Positions 15,973 through 24,397 of a stretch of DNA of 64,000 nucleotides are shown piece after piece (the stretch's first letter is position 1; the number at the start of each line of letters is the position of its first letter). Source of the DNA: Devosia sp. Root685 (GTDB lineage Bacteria; Pseudomonadota; Alphaproteobacteria; Rhizobiales; Devosiaceae); the NCBI RefSeq assembly GCF_001427875.1, contig NZ_LMHK01000001.1, positions 1,118,871-1,182,870 on the forward strand, written 5' to 3'. The notes beneath the pieces are model-generated. The model did not search any database. It saw nothing but the letters and a program-made list of their open reading frames with translations, and was not told the origin of the DNA. The position numbers and the translations under genes were made by a program.

Positions 15973-18900
15973 CGAACAGGTATCTCCTCTAGTAGCCGCC
16001 GGGGCGGCACGTCTTCGTCCTCGATCCAGTTGAGGGCGAGCACCGCGCCGATCTGCTGCACCAGATCGTCGATCTTGAACGGCTTGATGAGGTAGCCGTC
16101 GTAAAGGGCGCCGTATTCGGGCTGCAGCCGTTCGGCGCCGGCATCGGCCGAAATCATGATGATGGGCAGGCGATCGATGACATCGCCGCGTAGCTTGCGG
16201 GCCACCTGCCAGCCATTGCGCCGGGGCATGGAGACATCGAGCAGCAGCAGGTCGGGCCGCTGCACGCGGATCGAGCGGAGGCATTCGACGCCATCGCGCA
16301 CGGTGACGACATCAAAGCCCAGACCACCCAGCAGGTCCGAGAGCAGGTCGCGCTGCGCCGGATCGTCGTCGGCCACGAGGATCGAGCGGCGCGGGCCATA
16401 ATAGCCGGTGATACGGGCGGTGGGATGCTTGGGTTCGTCCGGCATCCAGGTGGAGGACAGAAGCATTCGCACGGTGAAATGGGTGCCGGTGCCGAGTTTG
16501 CTGAAAACGGTAAGCTCGCCGCCCATGATCTCGACGAGAAGCTTGGTGATGGTGAGGCCCAGCCCCGTTCCGGGCTGTGGCTCCGCGCCCACCGGGCGGC
16601 TGCCGCGCTGGAACGGCAGGAACACCTTGTCCAGTTCATCGGGCGCAATGCCGCTGCCGGTATCGATGATCTCGAAGGTGGCGATCTGGCTGCGGTAGCT
16701 GAGGCGCAGGGTGGCCGAGCCGCGATCGGTGAACTTGATGGCGTTGGAAATGAGATTGATGAGAATCTGACGCAGGCGCTTTTCGTCGGTGAAGACATAT
16801 TCGGGCACTGGCGTCGCCTGATCGAAGATGAAGTCGATGCCCTTGTCACGGGCCTGCAGCGAGAACATCTCGACCAGTTGGTTGAGGTTGGCCGGGAGTG
16901 CGGTCTTATCCCGGTAGAGATACAATTTGCCCGCTTCGATCTTGGAAATGTCGAGCAGGCCCTCGATCAGGCCGGACAGATGCTCGCCCGAGCGCAGGAT
17001 CGTCTGGGCGGCGCGGCCCACCATGGGGTGCTGCTCCCTTTGGCGCTCCAGCAATTGGGCATAGCCGAGAATGGAATTGAGCGGCGAGCGCAGTTCGTGG
17101 CTGAGCCCGGTGACATAGCGCGACTTGGCAAGATTGGCGGATTCGGCGGCTTCCTTGGCCAGTTGCAGCTTGCGGTCGGTTTCCTGATGCGCGTCGATTT
17201 CATCGATCAGGAGCGCGGTATGGCGGCGCGCCTCTTCTTCGGCAAATTCGCGGCTTTCGTGATTGAGCACAAAGAGCCAGACCACGATGCCGGTGATGAT
17301 GAAGAAGACGACGAAAATCTTGCCCAGCATCGCATCGATGGCGGTGCGGGCCGTGTGTCCATCGAGCGCGGCCTGATAGTTGAACACCATCAGAATGGCG
17401 GCCATCAGCCCGCCCACGATCAGCATCAGGCCCAGATAATGTCCGAGGCGGGTATTGAGCGCCTCGGCAATCGGGGCCGGAAACAGCCTGGTGACGACGC
17501 CGGAAAGCTGTTCGCCAAGCCGGGCGCCGGTCTTGCAGCGATCCCCGCAACGGGCATCGAGGGAGCAGCAGAGCGAACAGATGGGCCCGCCATAGACCGG
17601 GCACCCTGCCATGTCTTCGGGCTCGAAGCTGTGTTCGCAGACGCGGCAGGCAATGGCTTCGGCATTGGCGGGCGTGATGCTTGAACTACGGGCGATATAG
17701 TAGCGCCCGCGGGTGGCGAGAGCGATGATCGGCACGCAGACGAGCGCAGTGATCAGCGCCACATAGGAATAGAGCGCCTCGGCTATCTCGCCGAAAATGC
17801 CGAGATAGGACAGCAGCGCCAGCGCCACCGCGATCAGCATGGAGCCGAAGCCGACGGGGTTGATGTCGTAGAGATGGGCGCGCTTGAATTCGATATGGCG
17901 CGGCGAGAGGCCGAGCGGCTTGCAGATGACAAGATCGGCGACGATGGCGGCGAGCCAGGCAATCGCCAGGATGGCGTAAAGCCCAAGGATCTGTTCGAGC
18001 GCCTTGTAGATGCCGAATTCCATCAGGATCAGGCCGATAAGCACATTGAACACGACCCAGACGACGCGGCCCGGATGGCTATGGGTGAGGCGCGAAAAGA
18101 AGTTCGACCAGGCGATCGAGCCGGCATAGGTATTGGTGACGTTGATCTTGAGCTGGCAGACGATGACGAAAATGCCGGTGACCGCGAGGGCGAGTTCGGG
18201 GCTTTGCAGCATTTGCCCGAAGACCACGAGATACATCTGGGTCGGCTCGGAGGCGTTTTCGAAATCGATGCCGTGGCGGAAGGCATAGTAGGCGAGGAAC
18301 GATCCGGCCATGACCTTGAGCCCGCCGATAATGATCCAGCCCGGCCCTGCCCCGATCAGCGCCGCCCACCAGGCCAGCCGGTTCTTGTGCGCCGCGCGCG
18401 GCAGGAAGCGCAAATAGTCCACCTGCTCGCCGATTTGCGCCACGAGCGCGAACATGACGGCGGACGCGGCGCCGAACAGCGCCAGGTCGAACCCGCCGCC
18501 GACCGGACCCATGAGGCCGCTATAGCCGGTCCACTCGCGCACCGCCGGCATGCTTTGGGCACCAATGAAAACAAAGGGAATGAGTTGCAGCACGATCCAG
18601 AAGGGCTGGGTCCAGGTCTGGAAGCGATTGATCAGCGTGATGCCATAGGTGACGAGCGGGATGACCATCAGGGCGCTGACCAGATAGCCGATGGAAATCG
18701 GCAGGCCGAAGCAAAGCTCTAGCGCCGTGGCCATGATGGCGGCTTCGATGGCAAAGAAGATGAAGGTAAAACTGGCATAGACCAGCGAGGTAATGGTCGA
18801 GCCGAGATAGCCGAACCCGGCGCCGCGCGTCAGCAGGTCAATGTCCACGCCGTATTTGGCGGCGTTGTAGACGATGGGAATGCCCATCAGGAAGATGATG

Positions 18901-19142
18901 AGGCAGGTGGATAGCACCGCCCAGGCCGTGACCGTGAAACCATAGCTCAGCGTCAGCGCGCCGCCGATGGCTTCGAGCGCCAGAAAGGATGCGGCGCCGA
19001 TGGCCGTGTTGGCGATGCGGGCGGGCGACCAGCGCCGCACCTTTTGGGCGGTGAAGCGCAGCGCGAAGTCTTCCATTGTCTGGTTGGCGACCCACTTGTT
19101 GTAGGTTCGCCGGACCCTGGTGACCTTCGCCTGCGCTGTCAT
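15969..19142 (-). CDS. NCS1 permease-histidine kinase-receiver fusion (hybrid sensor)
   Basis: A 1057-residue integral membrane hybrid kinase. Residues about 25-480 are a complete nucleobase:cation symporter-1 (purine/cytosine/allantoin permease) domain with about 12 helices (VRRWSPARIANTAIGAASF opens it). A cysteine-rich patch follows (C499, C502, C514, C522, C525, C526, C532, C536). Two further helices lie at about 567-590 and 608-627, then a coiled linker. HisKA has SHELRSPLNSILGYAQLL with H682; HATPase has N797/N800, DTGSGIAPDE (827-836) and GTGLGL (858-863). The C-terminal receiver has D925-D927, phosphoacceptor D969 and K1020. The ATG at 19142 follows GGGAG. It is divergent from urtA and coupled to the response-regulator gene, so it probably senses or transports urea, an amide or a nucleobase breakdown product. 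Confidence 0.93.
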   Translation of the reverse strand: MTAQAKVTRVRRTYNKWVANQTMEDFALRFTAQKVRRWSPARIANTAIGAASFLALEAIGGALTLSYGFTVTAWAVLSTCLIIFLMGIPIVYNAAKYGVDIDLLTRGAGFGYLGSTITSLVYASFTFIFFAIEAAIMATALELCFGLPISIGYLVSALMVIPLVTYGITLINRFQTWTQPFWIVLQLIPFVFIGAQSMPAVREWTGYSGLMGPVGGGFDLALFGAASAVMFALVAQIGEQVDYLRFLPRAAHKNRLAWWAALIGAGPGWIIIGGLKVMAGSFLAYYAFRHGIDFENASEPTQMYLVVFGQMLQSPELALAVTGIFVIVCQLKINVTNTYAGSIAWSNFFSRLTHSHPGRVVWVVFNVLIGLILMEFGIYKALEQILGLYAILAIAWLAAIVADLVICKPLGLSPRHIEFKRAHLYDINPVGFGSMLIAVALALLSYLGIFGEIAEALYSYVALITALVCVPIIALATRGRYYIARSSSITPANAEAIACRVCEHSFEPEDMAGCPVYGGPICSLCCSLDARCGDRCKTGARLGEQLSGVVTRLFPAPIAEALNTRLGHYLGLMLIVGGLMAAILMVFNYQAALDGHTARTAIDAMLGKIFVVFFIITGIVVWLFVLNHESREFAEEEARRHTALLIDEIDAHQETDRKLQLAKEAAESANLAKSRYVTGLSHELRSPLNSILGYAQLLERQREQHPMVGRAAQTILRSGEHLSGLIEGLLDISKIEAGKLYLYRDKTALPANLNQLVEMFSLQARDKGIDFIFDQATPVPEYVFTDEKRLRQILINLISNAIKFTDRGSATLRLSYRSQIATFEIIDTGSGIAPDELDKVFLPFQRGSRPVGAEPQPGTGLGLTITKLLVEIMGGELTVFSKLGTGTHFTVRMLLSSTWMPDEPKHPTARITGYYGPRRSILVADDDPAQRDLLSDLLGGLGFDVVTVRDGVECLRSIRVQRPDLLLLDVSMPRRNGWQVARKLRGDVIDRLPIIMISADAGAERLQPEYGALYDGYLIKPFKIDDLVQQIGAVLALNWIEDEDVPPRRLLEEIPVR

Positions 19143-19410
19143 CACTACTCCCACGCATCACCACACCCGCTGCGGCGAAAGCCGGGGCCAACACCGGATC
19201 CGCGGTCCAGTCAGCCCCTCTTTCAGCGCAGACCGAGGCGGCGCTTGCCCCACCGCTACCGTTAGCCTCCCCACACTAGGCAGTAAAATCCCGGATCGGA
19301 ATACGTTAAATGCCCCGTTGAGAAGCATAAGTTCAAAATGCCCAATCCTTGATCAGTTGCAGGCGAATTGCTGCGCCTCAGCCAAGGCAACCAAGGACAG
19401 GGCTCACCAC

Positions 19411-20676
19411 ATGACTGACGCACCGGCCAACGGCCCCTACACACTCAACCGCCGCAAGCTGCTTGCGGCCATGGCAACCATCCCGGCGCTGGGCATGCTC
19501 GGCGGCAGCCGCGCCTTTGCGCAGGACACATCCACGGCCGCCGTCAATACGACCGGCCTTGCCGTGACCGATACCGACGTGACCGTGGGCATTCTCCACT
19601 CGGTCACCGGCACGATGGCCATTTCCGAGACGGGCTCGGTGCAGGCAGAAATCCTCGCCATCGAGCAGATCAACGCCGCCGGCGGCGTGCTCGGCCGGCA
19701 GATCAAGTACATTCAGGAAGACGGCGCCTCGGACTGGCCGACCTTTGCGGAAAAGGCCAAGAAGCTGCTCGTTCAGGACAAGGTCGCCTCGGTCATGGGC
19801 TGCTGGACCTCGGCCTCCCGCAAGGCGGTGCTGCCGGTCTTCGAGCAATATAATGGCATGCTCTACTACCCGACCTTTTACGAAGGTCTCGAGGAGAGCC
19901 CCAACGTTATCTATACCGGCCAGGAAGCGACCCAGCAGATTCTCGCCGGCATTGACTGGGTGGTCGATACCAAGGGCGCCAAGAGCTTCTACCTGCTTGG
20001 CTCGGACTATATCTGGCCGCGCACCTCCAACAAGATTGCCCGCAAGCATATCGAGATGAAGGGCCTCAAGGTTGTCGGCGAGGAATATTACCCGCTCGAA
20101 CACACCCAGTTCAATTCGGTCATCAACAAGATCAAATTGACCAAGCCCGACGTGATCTACGCCATTGTGGTCGGCGGCTCCAACGTCGCCTTCTACAAGC
20201 AGCTCAAGGCCGCCGGTATCGACCTGACCAAGGAAGCCCCGCTGCTGTTGACGATCTCGGTCACCGAGGACGAAATCCTCGGCATCGGCGGCGAAAACAT
20301 GGTCGGCGCCTATGCCGCGATGAAGTATTTCCAGTCGATCGAGAACGACAACAACAAGGCCTTCGTCGACGCCTTCAAGGCGCGCTGGGGCGACGGCATC
20401 GTTATCGGCGACGTGACCCAGGCAGCCTATCTCGGGCCTTGGCTCTGGAAGGCTGCGGTCGAAAAGGCCGGCAGCTTCGACGTGGACAAGGTGCGCGAAG
20501 CCTCGCCCGGCATCGAACTCGCCACGGCGCCGGAAGGCTACGTCAAGGTGCACGACAACCATCACCTCTGGAGCAAGCTGCGCATCGGGCATGCCCGCCT
20601 CGATGGCCAATATGACGTGGTTTACGAAACCGCGGACCTGATGGAGCCCGATCCGTTCCCGGAAGGCTACCAATAA
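19411..20676 (+). CDS. urtA: Urea/short-chain amide ABC transporter substrate-binding protein
   Basis: Periplasmic binding protein of 421 residues in the UrtA/FmdD group of Leu/Ile/Val-type receptors. The N-terminus has a twin-arginine-like NRRKLLAA followed by a hydrophobic stretch and AFA cleavage near residue 37. Diagnostic segments are VGILHSVTGTMAISE, GCWTSASRKAVLPVFEQ and MLYYPTFYEGLEESP. The 268-base gap to the divergent permease-kinase gene should hold both promoters; no clear -35/-10 or sigma-54 element stands out by eye. In Methylophilus the fmdDEF products of this type import amides, so ligand may be urea, formamide or acetamide. Confidence 0.92.
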   Translation: MTDAPANGPYTLNRRKLLAAMATIPALGMLGGSRAFAQDTSTAAVNTTGLAVTDTDVTVGILHSVTGTMAISETGSVQAEILAIEQINAAGGVLGRQIKYIQEDGASDWPTFAEKAKKLLVQDKVASVMGCWTSASRKAVLPVFEQYNGMLYYPTFYEGLEESPNVIYTGQEATQQILAGIDWVVDTKGAKSFYLLGSDYIWPRTSNKIARKHIEMKGLKVVGEEYYPLEHTQFNSVINKIKLTKPDVIYAIVVGGSNVAFYKQLKAAGIDLTKEAPLLLTISVTEDEILGIGGENMVGAYAAMKYFQSIENDNNKAFVDAFKARWGDGIVIGDVTQAAYLGPWLWKAAVEKAGSFDVDKVREASPGIELATAPEGYVKVHDNHHLWSKLRIGHARLDGQYDVVYETADLMEPDPFPEGYQ

Positions 20677-20698
20677 TCTGACGGCCTCACGACTGAAC

Positions 20699-20721
20699 GG
20701 CGGCTCCCCTATGGAGCCGCC
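20699..20721 (+). promoter_or_regulatory. Intercistronic hairpin between urtA and urtB
   Basis: A perfect nine-base stem (GGCGGCTCC/GGAGCCGCC, loop CCTAT) lies between the urtA stop (20676) and urtB start (20751), with no U-run. Such hairpins often protect the binding-protein message or attenuate read-through, giving excess binding protein over permease. Function here is inferred. Confidence 0.6.
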
Positions 20722-20750
20722 CCCATCACTCATCCCGATGCGAGGCTCCG

Positions 20751-21677
20751 ATGATCGGTGACTATACCTACGATCAGTTCTTTTCGATCCTGGCGATGCA
20801 GGGCTTTGCCGGGCTGGTCCTGTTTTCCGTTTTCGTGCTCATGGCCCTGGGCCTCGCCATCATCTTCGGCCAGATGGGCGTCATCAACATGGCGCATGGC
20901 GAGTTCATGATCCTGGGCGCCTATGTGACCTGGGGCACCGGCCTCTTCGTCACCAATTTCGCGCCGGCGCTATTCCCCATCTACTTCTTTGTCGCCATGG
21001 CCCTGGCCTTCTGCGCCAGTTTCACCCTCGGGGTGTTCGTCGAATGGGCGATGATCCGGCATCTCTACAAAAGGCCGCTCGATACGCTGCTTGCCACCTG
21101 GGGCCTCAGCCTGATCCTGCAGCAGACCTATCGCTCGGTCTTCGGCGCCCGTGAAGTGGGCGTCACCCTGCCCGACTGGATGATGGGTTCGCTGCCGCTC
21201 ACCGATATCATCGAAGTGCCGATCAATGGCCTCTTCGTCATGGCACTGACGACGCTCATCGCCATTGCGGTCGCGCTGCTGATGTACAAATCGCGCTGGG
21301 GCAAACAGGTACGCGCCGTAACGCAGAACCGCATCATGGCCGGGGCCGTGGGCATCAATACCAAGATGGTCGATCGCATGACGTTCGGCCTTGGTTGCGG
21401 CATCGCCGGGGTAGCCGGCTCCGCTTTCACCATGATCGGCTCGACCGGTCCCACGGCCGGCCAGCTCTATATCGTAGATACCTTCCTCGTCGTCGTCTTC
21501 GGCGGCGCCGGCAGTCTTATCGGCACCATCGCCTCGGCCTTCGCCATCAGCCAGGCGCAATCGACCATGGAATTCTTCCTCTCCGGGTCCATGGCCAAGG
21601 TCCTCACCCTGCTCACCGTGGTCGGCATTCTGATGCTGCGGCCACAGGGCCTGTTCACCCTCAAAATCCGCCGCTGA
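20751..21677 (+). CDS. urtB: Urea/amide ABC transporter permease UrtB
   Basis: Inner-membrane permease of 308 residues (LivH-like) with about eight helices. It has GLAIIFGQMGVINMAHGEFMI near residue 40 and the urea-type DTLLATWGLSLILQQTYRSVFGAR, then the EAA-like loop TFGLGCGIAGVAGSAF. GAGG lies upstream of the ATG. It forms the channel with UrtC and is followed 14 bases later by urtC. Confidence 0.93.
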   Translation: MIGDYTYDQFFSILAMQGFAGLVLFSVFVLMALGLAIIFGQMGVINMAHGEFMILGAYVTWGTGLFVTNFAPALFPIYFFVAMALAFCASFTLGVFVEWAMIRHLYKRPLDTLLATWGLSLILQQTYRSVFGAREVGVTLPDWMMGSLPLTDIIEVPINGLFVMALTTLIAIAVALLMYKSRWGKQVRAVTQNRIMAGAVGINTKMVDRMTFGLGCGIAGVAGSAFTMIGSTGPTAGQLYIVDTFLVVVFGGAGSLIGTIASAFAISQAQSTMEFFLSGSMAKVLTLLTVVGILMLRPQGLFTLKIRR

Positions 21678-21691
21678 AAGGAGGCAGTTCC

Positions 21692-22837
21692 ATGTCTTCC
21701 ACCACCTCCGCTGCACCCCGGACCTTCTTCGGCAAGGATGCAATCGCCTTCATCGTGCTGGCGGCCCTCATCCTCGTCGTTTTTCCCGTGGCGCTCGATA
21801 TCTTCCGCCTCAATCTCGTCGGCAAATATCTCACCTATGCCTTCGTCGCCGTGGGCCTCGTGCTCTGCTGGGGCTTTGGCGGCATTCTGAGCCTCGGCCA
21901 GGGCATCTTTTTCGGCCTCGGCGGCTACTGCATGGCGATGTTCCTCAAGCTTGAGGCTTCCTCGCCGGAAAACACCGCGATCCAGTCGACGCCGGGCATT
22001 CCCGACTTCATGGACTGGAACCAGGTGACCGAGCTGCCCTGGTGGTGGGTGCCGTTCAACTCGTTTCCGCTGGCGCTGATCGCCATTTTGCTCGTGCCGA
22101 CGGCCTTTGCCTATGTGATCGGCGCGGCGATGTTCAAACGGCGGGTGGGCGGGGTCTACTTCGCCATCATCACCCAGGCCGTGGCCGCCATCCTGACCAT
22201 CCTGATCGTCGGGCAGCAGGGCTATACCGGCGGCATCAACGGCATGACGGACCTGCGCACGCTGCTCGGCTGGGATATCCGCACCGACAGCGCCAAGCTG
22301 ATCCTTTATTTCGTCAATGCGGTGCTGCTGCTCGGCGTCATCCTCATCGCGCTCTTCGTCAAGAGTTCCAAATTCGGACGCCTCCTCATCGCCATGCGCG
22401 ACAAGGAAGACCGCGTGCGCTTTTCCGGTTACGACGTCGCCAATTTCAAGATCTTCGTTTTCTGCCTCGCCGCGGCCTTCTCGGCCATCGGCGGCGCCAT
22501 GTTCGCGCTGCAGGTGGGGTTCATGTCGCCCTCGTTCGTGGGCATCGTGCCCTCGATCGAAATGGTGATTTTCTGCGCCGTCGGCGGGCGCCTGTCGATC
22601 TTCGGCGCCGTCTATGGCGCGCTGCTGGTCAACTACGCCAAGACCACCTTTTCCGAGAGCTTTCCCGAACTCTGGCTCTTTGCCATGGGCGGCCTGTTCA
22701 TCGCCGTGGTCATGGCATTCCCCAATGGCCTTGCCGGCATCTGGAAGAGCCATGTGGAGCCCTTGCTGCCGCGCTTGATGAAACGCCTGCGCCCGCCTGC
22801 CATCGTCAGCGCCCCCACCAAAGCCCCAGCGGAATAG
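21692..22837 (+). CDS. urtC: Urea/amide ABC transporter permease UrtC
   Basis: LivM-like inner-membrane permease of 381 residues. The ATG at 21692 follows AAAGGAGG, ten bases upstream; a longer upstream reading belongs to another frame over urtB. It contains CWGFGGILSLGQGIFFGLGGYCMAMFLK split over helices 2-3, an inserted periplasmic segment (PGIPDFMDWN) characteristic of UrtC rather than LivM, and the ATPase-contact loop VRFSGYDVANFKIFVFCLAA. It pairs with UrtB and ends nine bases before urtD. Confidence 0.93.
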   Translation: MSSTTSAAPRTFFGKDAIAFIVLAALILVVFPVALDIFRLNLVGKYLTYAFVAVGLVLCWGFGGILSLGQGIFFGLGGYCMAMFLKLEASSPENTAIQSTPGIPDFMDWNQVTELPWWWVPFNSFPLALIAILLVPTAFAYVIGAAMFKRRVGGVYFAIITQAVAAILTILIVGQQGYTGGINGMTDLRTLLGWDIRTDSAKLILYFVNAVLLLGVILIALFVKSSKFGRLLIAMRDKEDRVRFSGYDVANFKIFVFCLAAAFSAIGGAMFALQVGFMSPSFVGIVPSIEMVIFCAVGGRLSIFGAVYGALLVNYAKTTFSESFPELWLFAMGGLFIAVVMAFPNGLAGIWKSHVEPLLPRLMKRLRPPAIVSAPTKAPAE

Positions 22838-22846
22838 GAGCCCTCC

Positions 22847-23608
22847 ATGACCTTCGATACCGAAACGGCACCCAAGGATTTCCTCCTCGCAGTGGAAGGG
22901 CTCACGGTCTCTTTCGACGGCTTCAAGGCGGTCAACGACCTCTCCTTCTATGTCGATGAAAACGAAATCCGCGTGATCATCGGCCCCAATGGCGCGGGCA
23001 AGACCACGGTGCTCGACCTCATCTGCGGCCGCACCAGGGCCACATCGGGCTCCATCCGCTTTCGCGGCAAGGAATTGACGACGATGAAGGAGCACCAGAT
23101 CGTCCATGCCGGGGTGGGCCGCAAATTCCAGAACCCGTCGATCTACGAGGACCTGACGGTCTTCGAAAACCTCGAACTCTCGTTTCCGCGTGGCAAGACT
23201 GTGTGGGGCTCCCTCGCCTTTCGGCGCGACCGGGAGGTCATCGACCGGGTCGAAGAAATCGCCGAGATGATCTTTCTCAAAGATCATCTCGACACCGAGG
23301 CGGCCATTCTCAGCCACGGCCAGAAGCAATGGCTCGAGATCGGCATGCTGCTGATCCAGAAGCCGGACCTGTTGATGCTGGACGAGCCTGTGGCGGGGAT
23401 GAGCGTCGCCGAGCGCGTCAAGACCGCGGAACTGCTCAACACCATCATCAAGCAGCATTCGGTGATCGTCATCGAGCACGACATGAAATTCGTCGAGGAC
23501 ATCGCCCACCGGGTCACCGTCCTCCACCAGGGCAAGGTCTTGTCCGAAGGCTCGATGGACCATGTCCAGCACGACCCCAAGGTCGTCGAAGTCTATCTCG
23601 GACACTAG
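22847..23608 (+). CDS. urtD: Urea/amide ABC transporter ATP-binding protein UrtD
   Basis: LivG-like ATPase of 253 residues. Walker A GPNGAGKT (46-53), Q-loop region GRKFQNPSIYEDLTV, degenerate signature LSHGQKQWLEIG (the H in place of G is normal for UrtD), Walker B LLMLDEPVAGMSV and H-loop IEHDMKF. The short N-terminal tail (TFDTETAPKD) is typical of UrtD. It works as a heterodimer with UrtE to energise uptake. Confidence 0.93.
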   Translation: MTFDTETAPKDFLLAVEGLTVSFDGFKAVNDLSFYVDENEIRVIIGPNGAGKTTVLDLICGRTRATSGSIRFRGKELTTMKEHQIVHAGVGRKFQNPSIYEDLTVFENLELSFPRGKTVWGSLAFRRDREVIDRVEEIAEMIFLKDHLDTEAAILSHGQKQWLEIGMLLIQKPDLLMLDEPVAGMSVAERVKTAELLNTIIKQHSVIVIEHDMKFVEDIAHRVTVLHQGKVLSEGSMDHVQHDPKVVEVYLGH

Positions 23609-23617
23609 GAGGCAAGC

Positions 23618-24307
23618 ATGCTCGCAATCGACAATCTGCGCGTTTCCTACGGCCAGAGCGAAGTTATCCATGGGGTGTCGCTCGAGGTGGCGCCCGGCGA
23701 AATCGTCGCCATCATGGGCCGCAACGGCATGGGCAAGACGACCTTGATGAAATCGCTCATGGGTATCGTTCCCTCCCGCAGCGGCACTATTCGCGTGGAC
23801 GGCACCGAGGTGGAGCACGCCGAAAGCTTCAGCCGGGTGAAATCGGGCCTCTCCTATGTGCCGCAGGGCCGGATGATCTTTTCGACCATGACGGTCAAGG
23901 AAAACATCGAGACCGGCCTTACGGTCACCGGGGAAAGCCAGGTGCCCGCCGATCTCTACGATCTCTTTCCCGTGCTGCTCGAAATGAAGGGACGCCGCGG
24001 CGGCAACCTTTCCGGTGGCCAGCAACAGCAGCTCGCCATTGCCCGGGCGCTTGCGTCGCGCCCCAAAGTGCTGCTGCTCGATGAGCCGACCGAGGGCATT
24101 CAGCCCTCGATCATCAAGGAAATGGCGCGCACGCTGCGCCGCATTCGCGACGAGAAGGGCCTCTCCATCGTCGTTTCCGAACAGGTGCTGAGTTTTGCCC
24201 TCGATATCGCCGACCGCGTGCTGGTCATCGAGAACGGCGAATTCGTGCACGAAAGCCCGCGCGCGGGCATCGACGGGGCGAAAGTCTCGTCCTTCCTCTC
24301 CGTCTGA
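23618..24307 (+). CDS. urtE: Urea/amide ABC transporter ATP-binding protein UrtE
   Basis: LivF-like ATPase of 229 residues, nine bases after urtD. Walker A GRNGMGKT (34-41), the UrtE-typical YVPQGRMIFSTMTVKENI, signature LSGGQQQQLAIARAL, Walker B VLLLDEPTEGIQPS. AGGAGG lies upstream of the ATG. The C-terminus ends with the family-like VSSFLSV. It completes a five-gene importer in the canonical order A-B-C-D-E. Confidence 0.94.
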   Translation: MLAIDNLRVSYGQSEVIHGVSLEVAPGEIVAIMGRNGMGKTTLMKSLMGIVPSRSGTIRVDGTEVEHAESFSRVKSGLSYVPQGRMIFSTMTVKENIETGLTVTGESQVPADLYDLFPVLLEMKGRRGGNLSGGQQQQLAIARALASRPKVLLLDEPTEGIQPSIIKEMARTLRRIRDEKGLSIVVSEQVLSFALDIADRVLVIENGEFVHESPRAGIDGAKVSSFLSV

Positions 24308-24397
24308 TTTTTCTCTTGTCGCTCTTCCGCACCGCAAACCGCGATCATTTTTGCTGGAAGGGCCTTCGTTTCCAAACCCCAATGAGGACAAAAAGCC

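Noticed and set aside
19143..19410. Sigma-54 promoter or NtrC site before urtA
   Set aside because: No TGGCAC-N5-TTGC-like element or NtrC palindrome could be found by eye in either orientation, so nitrogen control was not annotated.
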